In this document: piece by piece, positions 5,856 through 12,499 of the stretch
How positions within the stretch are numbered: position 1 is the stretch's first letter
Layout of the letters: each line of letters begins with the position of its first letter
Assembly: GCA_035455265.1 (NCBI GenBank)
Contig: DATIFK010000171.1
Span: 1-15,573 of the forward strand
Reading direction: 5' to 3'
Length of the DNA stretch: 15,573 nt
Source: MGOM01 sp035455265
GTDB taxonomy: Bacteria > Chloroflexota > Anaerolineae > Anaerolineales > E44-bin32
Notes under the pieces: model-generated
Database searches by the model: none
Seen by the model: only the letters and a program-made list of their open reading frames with translations
Told to the model about the DNA's origin: nothing
Position numbers and translations under genes: made by a program

Positions 5856-6905
5856 ATGAACGACATCTTGCTCTTCATCCTGATCCTTGGGGGCCTGATC
5901 CTCGGTCATGAGTTCGGGCACTTCCTCGTTGCCCGCGCCCGCGGCGTGCGCATCGAGGAGTTCGGCATCGGCTTCCCTCCGCGCCTGACGACCCTGTTTC
6001 ACGCCTGGGGTACGCGCTTTACGCTCAACCTGATCCCGCTGGGCGGCTTCGTCCGCCCCGCCGGCGAAGATGACCCGACCGTCCCCGGCGGCCTGGCGGG
6101 GGCCTCCAAGCGGACACGCACCCTGGTGCTGCTGGCGGGGCCGGCCGCCAACATCATCCTGGGTTTCCTGGCGTTCACGGCCGCATTCAAGTTCGCCTCT
6201 CCCGATCCAAACCGCGTCGTAATCACGCAGGTCGCCGCCGGTTCGCCTGGGGAAACGGCGGGCCTACAGTCCGGCGACCTCATCCTCTCGCTCAACGGCG
6301 AGCCCGTCACGGGCTTCGATTCGCTTCAGCAGGGCGTCTCCGCGAGCCTCGACCAGCCGGTCGACCTCGAGATCCAGCGCAACCGCGCGCTTCTCCACGT
6401 GACCCTGACCCCGCGCTCGAGCCACCCCGAGAACGAGGGCCCCATTGGAATCCTCCTCGGGAATCCGACGCGCCGGGTGACGTGGGTCACCGCCATGGGG
6501 TCCGGGATCCAAGCCATCTACCTCCAGATCGACAACCTGATCCACCTGCCGGCTCGACTGATGCAGGGCCAGGTTCGTCCGGAGGACGCCCGCGTGAGCG
6601 GACTGAAGGGCATGTACGACATGCTGGTTTGGGCGGGCGAGATCGATCGCAACGCCCAGCGACCGTTCGTGACGCTGACTCTGATCGGTGTCATCAGCGT
6701 CGGTCTGGCCATCGCCAACCTCCTGCCGTTCCCCGCCCTCGACGGAGGGCGCCTGGTGTTCGTTGCCTACGAAACCGTCTTCCGACGGCGCATCGCCCCT
6801 CGCTACGAAGGCCTGGCCCACGCCATCGGCTTCCTGCTTCTGTTGATTCTCATGGCGTACGTGAACATCCAGGACTTCACCCACCCGATCAGCTTGCCTC
6901 GCTAG
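5856..6905 (+). CDS. rseP: RseP-type site-2 zinc metalloprotease (M50) with one PDZ domain
   Basis: This 349-aa intramembrane protease resembles RseP/RasP, which cleave membrane-bound anti-sigma factors and signal-peptide remnants. The zinc motif HEFGH (residues 18-22, with E19 catalytic) lies in the first transmembrane helix. GPAANIILGF (95-104) opens a second helix. A single PDZ domain spans about 118-188 (PGETAGLQSGDLILSLNGEP). The second catalytic signature NLLPFPALDGGR (288-299, zinc-ligand D296) lies in a helix starting near 272. A last helix covers about 322-338. E. coli RseP has two PDZ domains and ~450 aa, so this is the shorter one-PDZ form common outside Proteobacteria. A near-leaderless promoter precedes it, and a HEAT-repeat gene follows 9 bp after its stop. 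Its target anti-sigma factor is not visible here. Confidence 0.93.
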   Translation: MNDILLFILILGGLILGHEFGHFLVARARGVRIEEFGIGFPPRLTTLFHAWGTRFTLNLIPLGGFVRPAGEDDPTVPGGLAGASKRTRTLVLLAGPAANIILGFLAFTAAFKFASPDPNRVVITQVAAGSPGETAGLQSGDLILSLNGEPVTGFDSLQQGVSASLDQPVDLEIQRNRALLHVTLTPRSSHPENEGPIGILLGNPTRRVTWVTAMGSGIQAIYLQIDNLIHLPARLMQGQVRPEDARVSGLKGMYDMLVWAGEIDRNAQRPFVTLTLIGVISVGLAIANLLPFPALDGGRLVFVAYETVFRRRIAPRYEGLAHAIGFLLLLILMAYVNIQDFTHPISLPR

Positions 6906-6914
6906 CCGACTCCC

Positions 6915-7916
6915 ATGAGCTCGTCGTTCGAGCAATTGCTCGACACCCTTGGCCAATCCGGCATCGAGCTTCCCCGCGCCGACCTGACGTTCCTGTCCGA
7001 CCTCGACGCAGCTCAACTCGAACGCTTCCGTCAGGTTTGGGCCTCGTTCCCGGACGAACGCCGTCGCGAGCTCCTGACGGAGCTGGGCCGTTTGGCCCAG
7101 GAGCACATCGAACTCAACTTCGACCGAGTCGACCGTATGGCGTTGACGGACCCAGACGCCGGCGTCCGCCGACAGGCGATCGAGAACTTGTGGGAAGCCG
7201 AAGATCCGTCGCTCGTACCGGCTCTGACCAGCGCCGCCCGGGGGGATCCGGATGCCGCGGTTCGCGCCGCCGCCGCTTGTACCCTGGGAGCCTTCGTCTA
7301 TCTCGGCGAGCTCGGTCGCCTGCCTCCCGGCTTGCTTCCACAGATCGAGGAAGCCCTCCTCGAGGCCGAACGCGACTCGGACGAGACGGTCCGCTTGAAG
7401 GCCCTCGAGTCACTCGGCTATTCCTCGCGGACCGAAGTCCCGCGGCTGATCCAGGCTGCTTACGACACCGGCGCGGAGAAGGGCCGCCGCGCCGCGCTGT
7501 TGGCCATGGGACGCTCGGCGGACGACTCCTGGAGCGCCCAGGTCTTGGCCGAGCTGCGCAGCCCGTCGGCCGCGCTTCGACTCGAATCGGTCAAGGCTGC
7601 CGGCGAGCTCGAGCTCAAGGACGCTGTCCCCGATCTGATCGATCTGCTCGACGACGCGGCTCCCGGCATTCGGGCTGCCTCCATCTGGTCCCTCGGCCAG
7701 ATCGGCGGCCGCAGGTCGGCCGAAGCGCTCTCGCGCCTGCTCGACGCCGCCGAAGATGAGGATGAGGCCAGTCTCCTGGAAGACGCCCTCGACCAGCTGG
7801 CATTCGTCGAGGGGACACGGGACTTCACCCTCCTGGATCTCGACGGCGAAGCCGACGACGACTACGAGTCCGACGAAGCCGACGAATCGGCGGATGCCGA
7901 CGACGAGGCAGGGTGA
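6915..7916 (+). CDS. HEAT-repeat protein with acidic C-terminal tail
   Basis: This 333-aa soluble protein has no signal peptide or membrane segment. From about residue 75 to 300 it is built of helical repeats of the HEAT/PBS-lyase type: DPDAGVRRQAIENLW, DPDAAVRAAAACTLG, DSDETVRLKALESLG, then segments around 187-200, 217-231 and 248-262 (AAPGIRAASIWSLGQIGG). Such repeats form protein-binding scaffolds. A separate helical N-terminal region spans about 1-70. The last ~25 residues (309-333) are almost all Asp, Glu, Ala and Ser. Its ATG follows the rseP stop by 9 bp with no obvious promoter between, so it is probably co-transcribed. A partnership with the protease or its targets is conjecture. Its TGA stop lies inside the first unit of the 44-bp repeat array. 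Confidence 0.85.
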   Translation: MSSSFEQLLDTLGQSGIELPRADLTFLSDLDAAQLERFRQVWASFPDERRRELLTELGRLAQEHIELNFDRVDRMALTDPDAGVRRQAIENLWEAEDPSLVPALTSAARGDPDAAVRAAAACTLGAFVYLGELGRLPPGLLPQIEEALLEAERDSDETVRLKALESLGYSSRTEVPRLIQAAYDTGAEKGRRAALLAMGRSADDSWSAQVLAELRSPSAALRLESVKAAGELELKDAVPDLIDLLDDAAPGIRAASIWSLGQIGGRRSAEALSRLLDAAEDEDEASLLEDALDQLAFVEGTRDFTLLDLDGEADDDYESDEADESADADDEAG

Positions 7917-8044
7917 CCCCAACGCCTAGCCTTCTGCCCACCAAGGTGGCGTTGGCGTGACCCCAGCGCCTGCCATACTCCGCACCAAGGTGGCGTTGGG
8001 GTGACCCCAACGCCTGCCTTTCTCCTCACGAAGGTGGCGTTGGG
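7913..8044 (+). repeat. Three tandem 44-bp palindromic repeat units filling an intergenic gap
   Basis: Three head-to-tail units of exactly 44 bp (7913-7956, 7957-8000, 8001-8044) each begin GTGACCCCArCGCC and end AAGGTGGCGTTGGs. The ends of a unit are inverted repeats of each other (CCCCAACGCC and GGCGTTGGGG), so each unit can fold on itself around about 25 nt. At the junction of units 2 and 3 the same arms form a perfect 10-bp stem with a TGA loop (7992-8001 with 8005-8014). The unit centres (for example CCTTCTGCCCACC, CCATACTCCGCACC) are more variable than the arms, which suggests selection on, or copying of, the hairpin. The array starts at the HEAT gene's stop codon, and the next unit would begin at the GTG start of the transporter. 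It has no T-run, so it is not a typical terminator. Confidence 0.93.
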
Positions 8045-8950
8045 GTGAGCGACCTTCTCCACCTCTTCGCCGACAACCTGCTTCCGGTCATCGCCGTCGC
8101 CTCGGTCGGGTTCCTCGCCCGCCGCGTTCTGCACATCGAGCCGCGGCCGCTCTCCAGCGTCACCTTCTACGTCTTTCTCCCGGCCCTTTCGTTCTCGCTG
8201 ATCCATCGGGCCGATATCGAACTAGGCGAATTGGGTCGCATGGTGGCCTTCACAGTGACGGTGGTGGTCGGCATGATCTTGCTGGCCCTGGCCATCGCGC
8301 GCATTCTCAGACTGAGTCCCGTCACCACCTCGGCGTTCTTGCTCGCTGTGGCGTTCATGAACTCGGGCAATTTCGGCCTGGCGGTCAACCGCTTCGCCTT
8401 CGGCGAGCCGGGCCTGGCCTGGGCGACCGTGTTCTACCTGACGACCAGCCTGCTCAACAACTCGGTTGGTGCCTATATCGCCGCGGTGGGAAAACAGCCG
8501 GCCCGGGTGGCCCTGGCCGGGCTTCTTCGCATCCCGGCGGTGTACGCGATCCCGCTGGCGTTGCTGGCGCGTGCCGCTCCTTGGGAGCTGCCCCAGGCCG
8601 TTGTCCGCCCCATCGACCTCGTCGCCGGGGCGGCGATCCCGTCCATGCTCATTCTGCTCGGCATGCAGACGGCGGAAATTCGCTGGGATGGGCGACGCGG
8701 CCTGTTGGCCCTGGCGGCCGGGCTGCGTCTGCTGGTCGCCCCGGCGCTGGGTTGGGCTCTGGCCGCCATCCTGCCCCTGACCGGAGTCGCCCGCCAAGCG
8801 GGGATCCTCGAGTCGGGCATGCCGACCGCGGTGCTGTCCACGATCCTGGCGACCCAGTTCGACACTGAGCCTGAATTCGTCTCGGCCGCCGTTCTGTTGA
8901 GCACCATCCTCAGCCCGCTCACCTTGACGCCCTTGCTCTCCCTCCTGTAG
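8045..8950 (+). CDS. AEC-family (auxin efflux carrier-like) transporter
   Basis: This 301-aa integral membrane protein is of AEC-family size and layout, with about ten hydrophobic segments in two halves of five. The first is LPVIAVASVGFLARR. Later ones include VAFTVTVVVGMILLALAIA, FLLAVAFMNSGNFGLAV and IPSMLILLGMQ, and the last is FVSAAVLLSTILSPLTLTPLL. The mid-protein MNSGNFGLAV and the C-terminal-half motif ESGMPTAVLSTILA are typical AEC sequence. Bacterial members export or import organic anions such as malate, but the substrate here cannot be read from sequence. The GTG start at 8045 is part of the repeat motif (GTGA), and no Shine-Dalgarno is visible. The acylphosphatase ATG follows 7 bp after its stop. 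Confidence 0.85.
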   Translation: MSDLLHLFADNLLPVIAVASVGFLARRVLHIEPRPLSSVTFYVFLPALSFSLIHRADIELGELGRMVAFTVTVVVGMILLALAIARILRLSPVTTSAFLLAVAFMNSGNFGLAVNRFAFGEPGLAWATVFYLTTSLLNNSVGAYIAAVGKQPARVALAGLLRIPAVYAIPLALLARAAPWELPQAVVRPIDLVAGAAIPSMLILLGMQTAEIRWDGRRGLLALAAGLRLLVAPALGWALAAILPLTGVARQAGILESGMPTAVLSTILATQFDTEPEFVSAAVLLSTILSPLTLTPLLSLL

Positions 8951-8957
8951 CCGGGCC

Positions 8958-9236
8958 ATGGAGTCTTCGCGTCTGCACGCCATCGTCACCGGCCGCGTCC
9001 AGGGCGTCGGATTCCGCTACTTCGTGCTGGACCTCGGCCACAGGCTCGGCCTCACTGGCTGGGTTCGGAATCTCAGGGATGGGAGGGTCGAAGTCGTCGC
9101 CGAGGGTGAACCGACCCGGCTGCAGGAGCTCCTGGTGGAGCTTCGCCGGGGGCCGCGCGGCGCCTACGTCGATGACTTGTCGGTGGAAATGCTTCCGGCT
9201 ACGGGCGAGTTCGACGCCTTCCGCATCTCGCACTAG
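8958..9236 (+). CDS. acyP: Acylphosphatase
   Basis: This 92-aa protein has the standard length and fold signature of acylphosphatase, a small cytosolic enzyme that hydrolyses carboxyl-phosphate bonds as in acetyl phosphate or 1,3-bisphosphoglycerate. The phosphate-binding loop VTGRVQGVGFRYFV carries the catalytic Arg (R20), and GWVRNLRDGRVEVVAEG carries the catalytic Asn (N38). It starts 7 bp after the transporter stop and is probably the last gene of that unit. The gap to the convergent M23 gene (9237-9263) holds only a weak 5-bp hairpin, GCCGG (9246-9250) with CCGGC (9259-9263), so the transcripts may overlap at their ends. Confidence 0.93.
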   Translation: MESSRLHAIVTGRVQGVGFRYFVLDLGHRLGLTGWVRNLRDGRVEVVAEGEPTRLQELLVELRRGPRGAYVDDLSVEMLPATGEFDAFRISH

Positions 9237-9263
9237 AGCGCGAGAGCCGGTGCCCCGTCCGGC

Positions 9264-10895
9264 CTAGAACGTTCTCCGCCCCAGAACTCGCGCCAACTCT
9301 GTGGCCGCCCCATCGCCGTCCCGCCAAAGCAAGGGTTCATACTCGGCGCCGGCCGCGACCGTCCCGACAAAGGCGGCGACGAGGCCGGGCACATCTCGCG
9401 CTCGCTCGAGGAACTGAGAGGTCTGGCGCGCGGCCTCCTCGTGGGAGAGGTTCGGGTCCAGGGGGCCCAGGCCCGTCAGCCACAGCAGCTTGTTCGGGAA
9501 CAGAGCTCGATAGGTGTCGTACGCGCGCCCTTCTCCCGGCAGATCCAGGCCGCCGGAGGTATTCCAGTAGCACGCCACGCCGACCCAATCGGATTCCGTG
9601 ACGGCCTCATCGCATCCGGATAGGAACTCTTCGGCCGACTCGCGAAGGCCCGGAATGCCGTCGCCCGGCGAAAGCATGGGGAACCCCAGCCTCGCGTCGG
9701 GGAAGGCCGCCTTCAACAGGCCGGCCGCTTTCGAGAACCAACGGCCGAAATCAGCTCCCTTCGTCCAACCTCGCCCCATGCCCCGCACAGTCAGATTCGG
9801 CTCGCTGTGGACCTCGAAGTCGAGAACGCCGACGGAGACCAGCCGACGCACATCGGCTTCGACTGCTCGCGCGAAGGTTTCGGGGCTCCAATCGTCTCCT
9901 TCCGGCTCGATGTCTATCCGGGCGGCGATGAGCAGGCCCGGCTGCTGGGCGCGCAACTCACGCACCGCCTCGAGACGGACTTTCTGCGGAAGCAGGACCG
10001 CTTCGGCCCTCCCGCTCCGGAGAATCTCCATGTCGGGTGCCTCGACATCCCGACCGCGAGCCACACGCGCCCCGACCAGACAGCGCCCGCCGGCCCACTG
10101 GGCCGGTGCCACGGACTTGGCATGCGCCGTGCCTTGGGCCGGCCAGGCCAGAAATGGGGTGGGATCGATGATGTCCTTCGGATAGGTCGTCTCTCGCCGC
10201 ACCGTGGCGCCATCGCGCTTGAGGGAGAGATGCAGATGCGCGGCGCTCGAGTTGCCGGTCGAGTCGGCCAGTCCGATCCGGGCCCCCGCCTGCACAACGT
10301 CGCCCTTGTTCACGAGCGCCCGCGCCAGATGCGCGTAGACGGTCTTGTATCCGTCCCGATGCTGGATGCGGACGTGAATCCCATAGGCGTGGTCTCTCGG
10401 GTTGGTGTGCACTTCGTAGACCTCGCCATCCGCGCCCGCGTAGATGTTCGAGTTGGTCAGGGCCCGCAGGTCCACCCCCTCGTGGCCAGGCATGCCATAA
10501 CGGCGGTAGATCTGCGGGTTCGCCCCAAAGGGTTGCGTGACCACGGGGTAGTCGGTCGGCCAGAGCAGGTAGAACGGGCGGCGTTTGGCGCCGTAGCGAT
10601 CGTTGTCCTGAACGCGACGCTTCAATTCCTTTCGGAGACCTTCCGGTTTTTGGACCTCGACGGCGTCGATGCGAACGCCCGGATGGTGAGTCTGCAGCCA
10701 GCGGACGGGCTCGCCGATGTCGGGGTAGCCGTCGCGAACCATGGGCAGCGTGATCACTTGCCGGGGCGCCATGTAGCGACCGGCAGTCGCCGGATCATCG
10801 GTCAGGTTGGCGCCAAAAGTCAGCACGTACTGGCGGCAGGCGTTGAGCCAGACCCAGTAGTCGCGGCGGGGCAGCAGAAGGATCTGGTATTCCAT
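9264..10895 (-). CDS. M23 (LytM) peptidase domain fused to a glycosidase-like barrel, no signal peptide
   Basis: This 543-aa protein has three parts. Residues 1-105 are an unrecognised domain. Residues about 115-250 are an M23/LytM zinc-peptidase domain with a complete set of expected ligands: H138 and D142 in GHEGVDLR, H189 in YAHL, and H220/H222 in AAHLHLSLK. Residues about 285-540 look like a TIM-barrel glycoside-hydrolase fold: LLIAARIDIEPEG, then FEVHSEPNLT (E365-P-N, like the acid/base NEP site of clan GH-A), then LLWLTGLGP. The last segment is where the family's nucleophile Glu (TEfG) would sit, and here it is Gly475. M23 enzymes normally cleave cell-wall peptides outside the membrane, yet no signal peptide or membrane helix is present. 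The ATG follows the radC stop by 7 bp, and its GAGGG Shine-Dalgarno overlaps that TGA, implying translational coupling. Confidence 0.82.
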   Translation of the reverse strand: MEYQILLLPRRDYWVWLNACRQYVLTFGANLTDDPATAGRYMAPRQVITLPMVRDGYPDIGEPVRWLQTHHPGVRIDAVEVQKPEGLRKELKRRVQDNDRYGAKRRPFYLLWPTDYPVVTQPFGANPQIYRRYGMPGHEGVDLRALTNSNIYAGADGEVYEVHTNPRDHAYGIHVRIQHRDGYKTVYAHLARALVNKGDVVQAGARIGLADSTGNSSAAHLHLSLKRDGATVRRETTYPKDIIDPTPFLAWPAQGTAHAKSVAPAQWAGGRCLVGARVARGRDVEAPDMEILRSGRAEAVLLPQKVRLEAVRELRAQQPGLLIAARIDIEPEGDDWSPETFARAVEADVRRLVSVGVLDFEVHSEPNLTVRGMGRGWTKGADFGRWFSKAAGLLKAAFPDARLGFPMLSPGDGIPGLRESAEEFLSGCDEAVTESDWVGVACYWNTSGGLDLPGEGRAYDTYRALFPNKLLWLTGLGPLDPNLSHEEAARQTSQFLERARDVPGLVAAFVGTVAAGAEYEPLLWRDGDGAATELARVLGRRTF

Positions 10896-10902
10896 GCAGC
10901 CC

Positions 10903-11604
10903 TCAGTCGAACCCCAACCCCTTGGCCTTGAGCGAGGTGAACCCGTTTCGGCCGACGATCACGTGGTCGAGCACTTCGATGTCCAGCAACCGGCCGGCCT
11001 GCACCATGGCGCGAGTCACGGCGATGTCCTCGGGACTGGGCGTCGGGTCGCCGGAGGGATGGTTGTGGACGACAATCATCGAGGCCGCCCCACGCTGAAT
11101 CGCATCCCGGAAGATCTCGCCCACGCGCACCAGAGACGTGTTGAGCGACCCAACGTACACCTCGAGCTCGCGCAGAATCCGGTTGCGTGTGTCGAGAAGA
11201 AGAACACGCAGGTGCTCCTGATCCAGCGCCTGCATCTCATACTTCAGACGACGAAAGACGTCCTCGGGTGAATGAATCGCCTCGCGTTCGACGGAGCCCG
11301 CGCTCGCCAGGCGCCGCCCGATCTCAACGGCCGCCATTAACTGCGCCGCCTTCGCCGGCCCAATGCCGCGACGCCGGCAGAGAGTCTCGTAGGGTAGCTG
11401 CTGGAGCCCCGGGAGCCCATTGGTTTCGTTCAGCAAGGTGTCCGCCACCTGGATCGCGCTGGCTCCTTCGATTCCCGACCGCAGCACGATGGCCAGCAGC
11501 TCGGCGTCTCGCAGGGCCTTCGGTCCGTCCCGGGCTAGACGTTCCCGGGGTCGTTCGCTCTGCAACAAATCTGCGATCCGGTGCCGGCCGGCGCGGTCGG
11601 ACAT
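10903..11604 (-). CDS. radC: RadC-family JAMM/MPN domain protein
   Basis: This 233-aa protein is counted from the ATG at 11604, which has GGAGGGG about 5 nt upstream. A TTG 18 bases further upstream is in frame but less likely. The N-terminal half contains a helix-hairpin-helix-like segment (LCRRRGIGPAKAAQLMAAVEIGRR). The C-terminal half has the full JAMM metal motif HNHPSGDPTPSPED (H180, H182, S190, D193) and the upstream Glu in VGEIFRDAI. The historical link of RadC to DNA repair is weak, and its biochemical role is unsettled. The radC promoter (TTGACC-N17-TAGAGT) lies in the divergent intergenic region. The M23-fusion gene follows with 7 bp between, so the two form an operon. Confidence 0.93.
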   Translation of the reverse strand: MSDRAGRHRIADLLQSERPRERLARDGPKALRDAELLAIVLRSGIEGASAIQVADTLLNETNGLPGLQQLPYETLCRRRGIGPAKAAQLMAAVEIGRRLASAGSVEREAIHSPEDVFRRLKYEMQALDQEHLRVLLLDTRNRILRELEVYVGSLNTSLVRVGEIFRDAIQRGAASMIVVHNHPSGDPTPSPEDIAVTRAMVQAGRLLDIEVLDHVIVGRNGFTSLKAKGLGFD

Positions 11605-11649
11605 GTCCCCCTCCGGATGCAAGCTCCCTGCCAGGAATGACGGCGGCCT

Positions 11650-11678
11650 ACTCTACCCCGCCGCAACGCCCAGGTCAA
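11650..11678 (-). promoter_or_regulatory. Promoter of radC (TTGACC-N17-TAGAGT, minus strand)
   Basis: Read on the minus strand, TTGACC (11678-11673) and TAGAGT (11655-11650) are separated by exactly 17 bp. The predicted start is near 11643, about 39 nt before the radC ATG. It lies back-to-back with the promoter of the zinc-ribbon gene; the two -10 boxes are 37 bp apart. Confidence 0.65.
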
Positions 11679-11689
11679 CCGCGACCGCA

Positions 11690-11698
11690 TGCTATAAT
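11690..11698 (+). promoter_or_regulatory. Extended -10 promoter of the zinc-ribbon gene
   Basis: TGcTATAAT is a perfect consensus extended -10 (TATAAT at 11693-11698), with no clear -35 at the correct spacing. The predicted start near 11705 leaves about 9 nt before ATG 11714, and no Shine-Dalgarno is present. Confidence 0.68.
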
Positions 11699-11713
11699 CC
11701 CGCCCTGCGGCCC

Positions 11714-12190
11714 ATGAACCCTGGCGACCTTTTCAACGCCCTCGGCCCCCTCGCGCTCTACCTGACGGCCGCTTTCGGCGCCTTCCTCGCGGCTCTGTGG
11801 CTGAGCCTGGTCTTCTGGACCTGGCGCGACATCCGCGGTCGCACACACGACCGCGTCATCCGAATCGTCGCTCCACTGCTCGTCCTGCTGCTGAGCCTGC
11901 CGGGCCTTGTCATCTACTGGATTCTCCGACCCAACCAGACCATCGAAGAGGAATACCAGCACACCCTCGAAGAAGAAGCCTTGCTCACCGGGATCGAGGA
12001 GCAACCTTTCTGCCCCGGCTGCGGCCGGCGTGTCATGGCTGATTGGCAGCTCTGCCCCCACTGCCACACACGCCTTCGCAAGCCCTGCTCGCGCTGTGGG
12101 CGCCTGCTCGAGTTACCCTGGAACGTCTGCCCCTATTGCGGCCAGGCGGCTCAGGGTTCACAAGAGCGCACCGAAGCCGCTCCCGGCTGA
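11714..12190 (+). CDS. Membrane-anchored double zinc-ribbon protein
   Basis: This 158-aa protein has two transmembrane helices (about residues 10-37 and 50-71), followed by an acidic linker (EEEYQHTLEEEALL) and two zinc ribbons. The first ribbon has Cys100/103 and Cys114/117 (CPGCG, CPHC). The second has Cys125/128 and Cys139/142 (CSRCG, CPYC). All eight metal-binding Cys are present. The positive segment WRDIRGRTHDRVIR between the helices would sit on the cytoplasmic side by the positive-inside rule, which would place the ribbons outside if both helices span. Alternatively, the first segment may not span fully. Tandem ribbons of this type (as in DZANK-like proteins) usually have structural or docking roles, and no specific function is assigned. 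The ATG at 11714 fits the near-leaderless promoter upstream, and a strong terminator follows. Confidence 0.82.
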   Translation: MNPGDLFNALGPLALYLTAAFGAFLAALWLSLVFWTWRDIRGRTHDRVIRIVAPLLVLLLSLPGLVIYWILRPNQTIEEEYQHTLEEEALLTGIEEQPFCPGCGRRVMADWQLCPHCHTRLRKPCSRCGRLLELPWNVCPYCGQAAQGSQERTEAAPG

Positions 12191-12207
12191 CCCTTCCGGC
12201 AGCGTGA

Positions 12208-12252
12208 CCAAACGAAGAGGCGTCCCGTTGGGACGCCTCTTCATTTGGTTTC
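12208..12252 (+). terminator. Strong intrinsic terminator after the zinc-ribbon gene
   Basis: A 13-bp perfect stem pairs 12214-12226 (GAAGAGGCGTCCC) with 12230-12242 around a GTT loop. After one mismatch it is extended by CCAAA (12208-12212) with TTTGG (12244-12248). A short T-rich tail (TTTCG) follows on the plus strand. The outer A/T pairs may also let it stop transcription arriving from the enolase side. Confidence 0.85.
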
Positions 12253-12499
12253 GTGGATCTGTCCGTAACGACGGCCAAGTCAAGCGAAGCCGGACCACAA
12301 TCGGGGAGCGCTTGCGCATGCGCCTTCTACTGCGCTCGCAGGAGCATTCCTCTTCGACCGCGAGGCGACCCCCGCCCTAAGGCTACGTGATCCGGCGGTA
12401 GCTCCGCGCATCACAGCGGGAGGTCGCCCCGCTCATACGTCGGGCGAGCGGATGGCCTTCCTCGAGGCAGCTCGCCCCTGGCATTGCCCCTGCCTCGCC
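12253..12499. other. Non-coding convergent spacer with GC hairpins
   Basis: No coding potential with a plausible start or known family is seen in this ~250 bp between two convergent genes. It holds several inverted repeats: AGCGGG (12410-12415) with CCCGCT (about 12428-12433), CCGCTC (12429-12434) with GAGCGG (12446-12451), and CGAGGCAG (12463-12470) with CTGCCTCG (12490-12497). The first two overlap and exclude each other. No T-runs follow, and I cannot assign an RNA family. Confidence 0.4.
12463..12497 (-). terminator. Hairpin just downstream of enolase, possible 3' end signal
   Basis: An 8-bp perfect stem (12463-12470 with 12490-12497) begins 2 bp after the enolase stop on the minus strand, with a 19-nt loop containing a small GGCA/TGCC stem. 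It lacks a U-run, so it is a weak candidate that could instead protect the enolase mRNA 3' end or act with Rho. Confidence 0.4.

Noticed and set aside
6482..7759. Plus-strand open frame of 425 codons across rseP and the HEAT gene
   Set aside because: It is a shifted-frame shadow rich in Arg, Pro and Gly, crossing two genes with clear family signatures.
7913..8044. CRISPR array
   Set aside because: The units abut with no unique spacers, they are internally palindromic, and no cas gene is nearby.
7825..8206. Minus-strand small proteins with repeated Trp-Gly-His and Val-Gly-Val-Thr segments
   Set aside because: These are translations of the 44-bp repeat. Since 44 is not a multiple of three, the frame shifts at each unit, which argues against coding.
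9807..10931. Plus-strand open frame of 374 codons opposite the M23 fusion
   Set aside because: The minus-strand product has intact M23 catalytic motifs and a Shine-Dalgarno. The plus-strand frame has no recognisable domain and overlaps it almost entirely.
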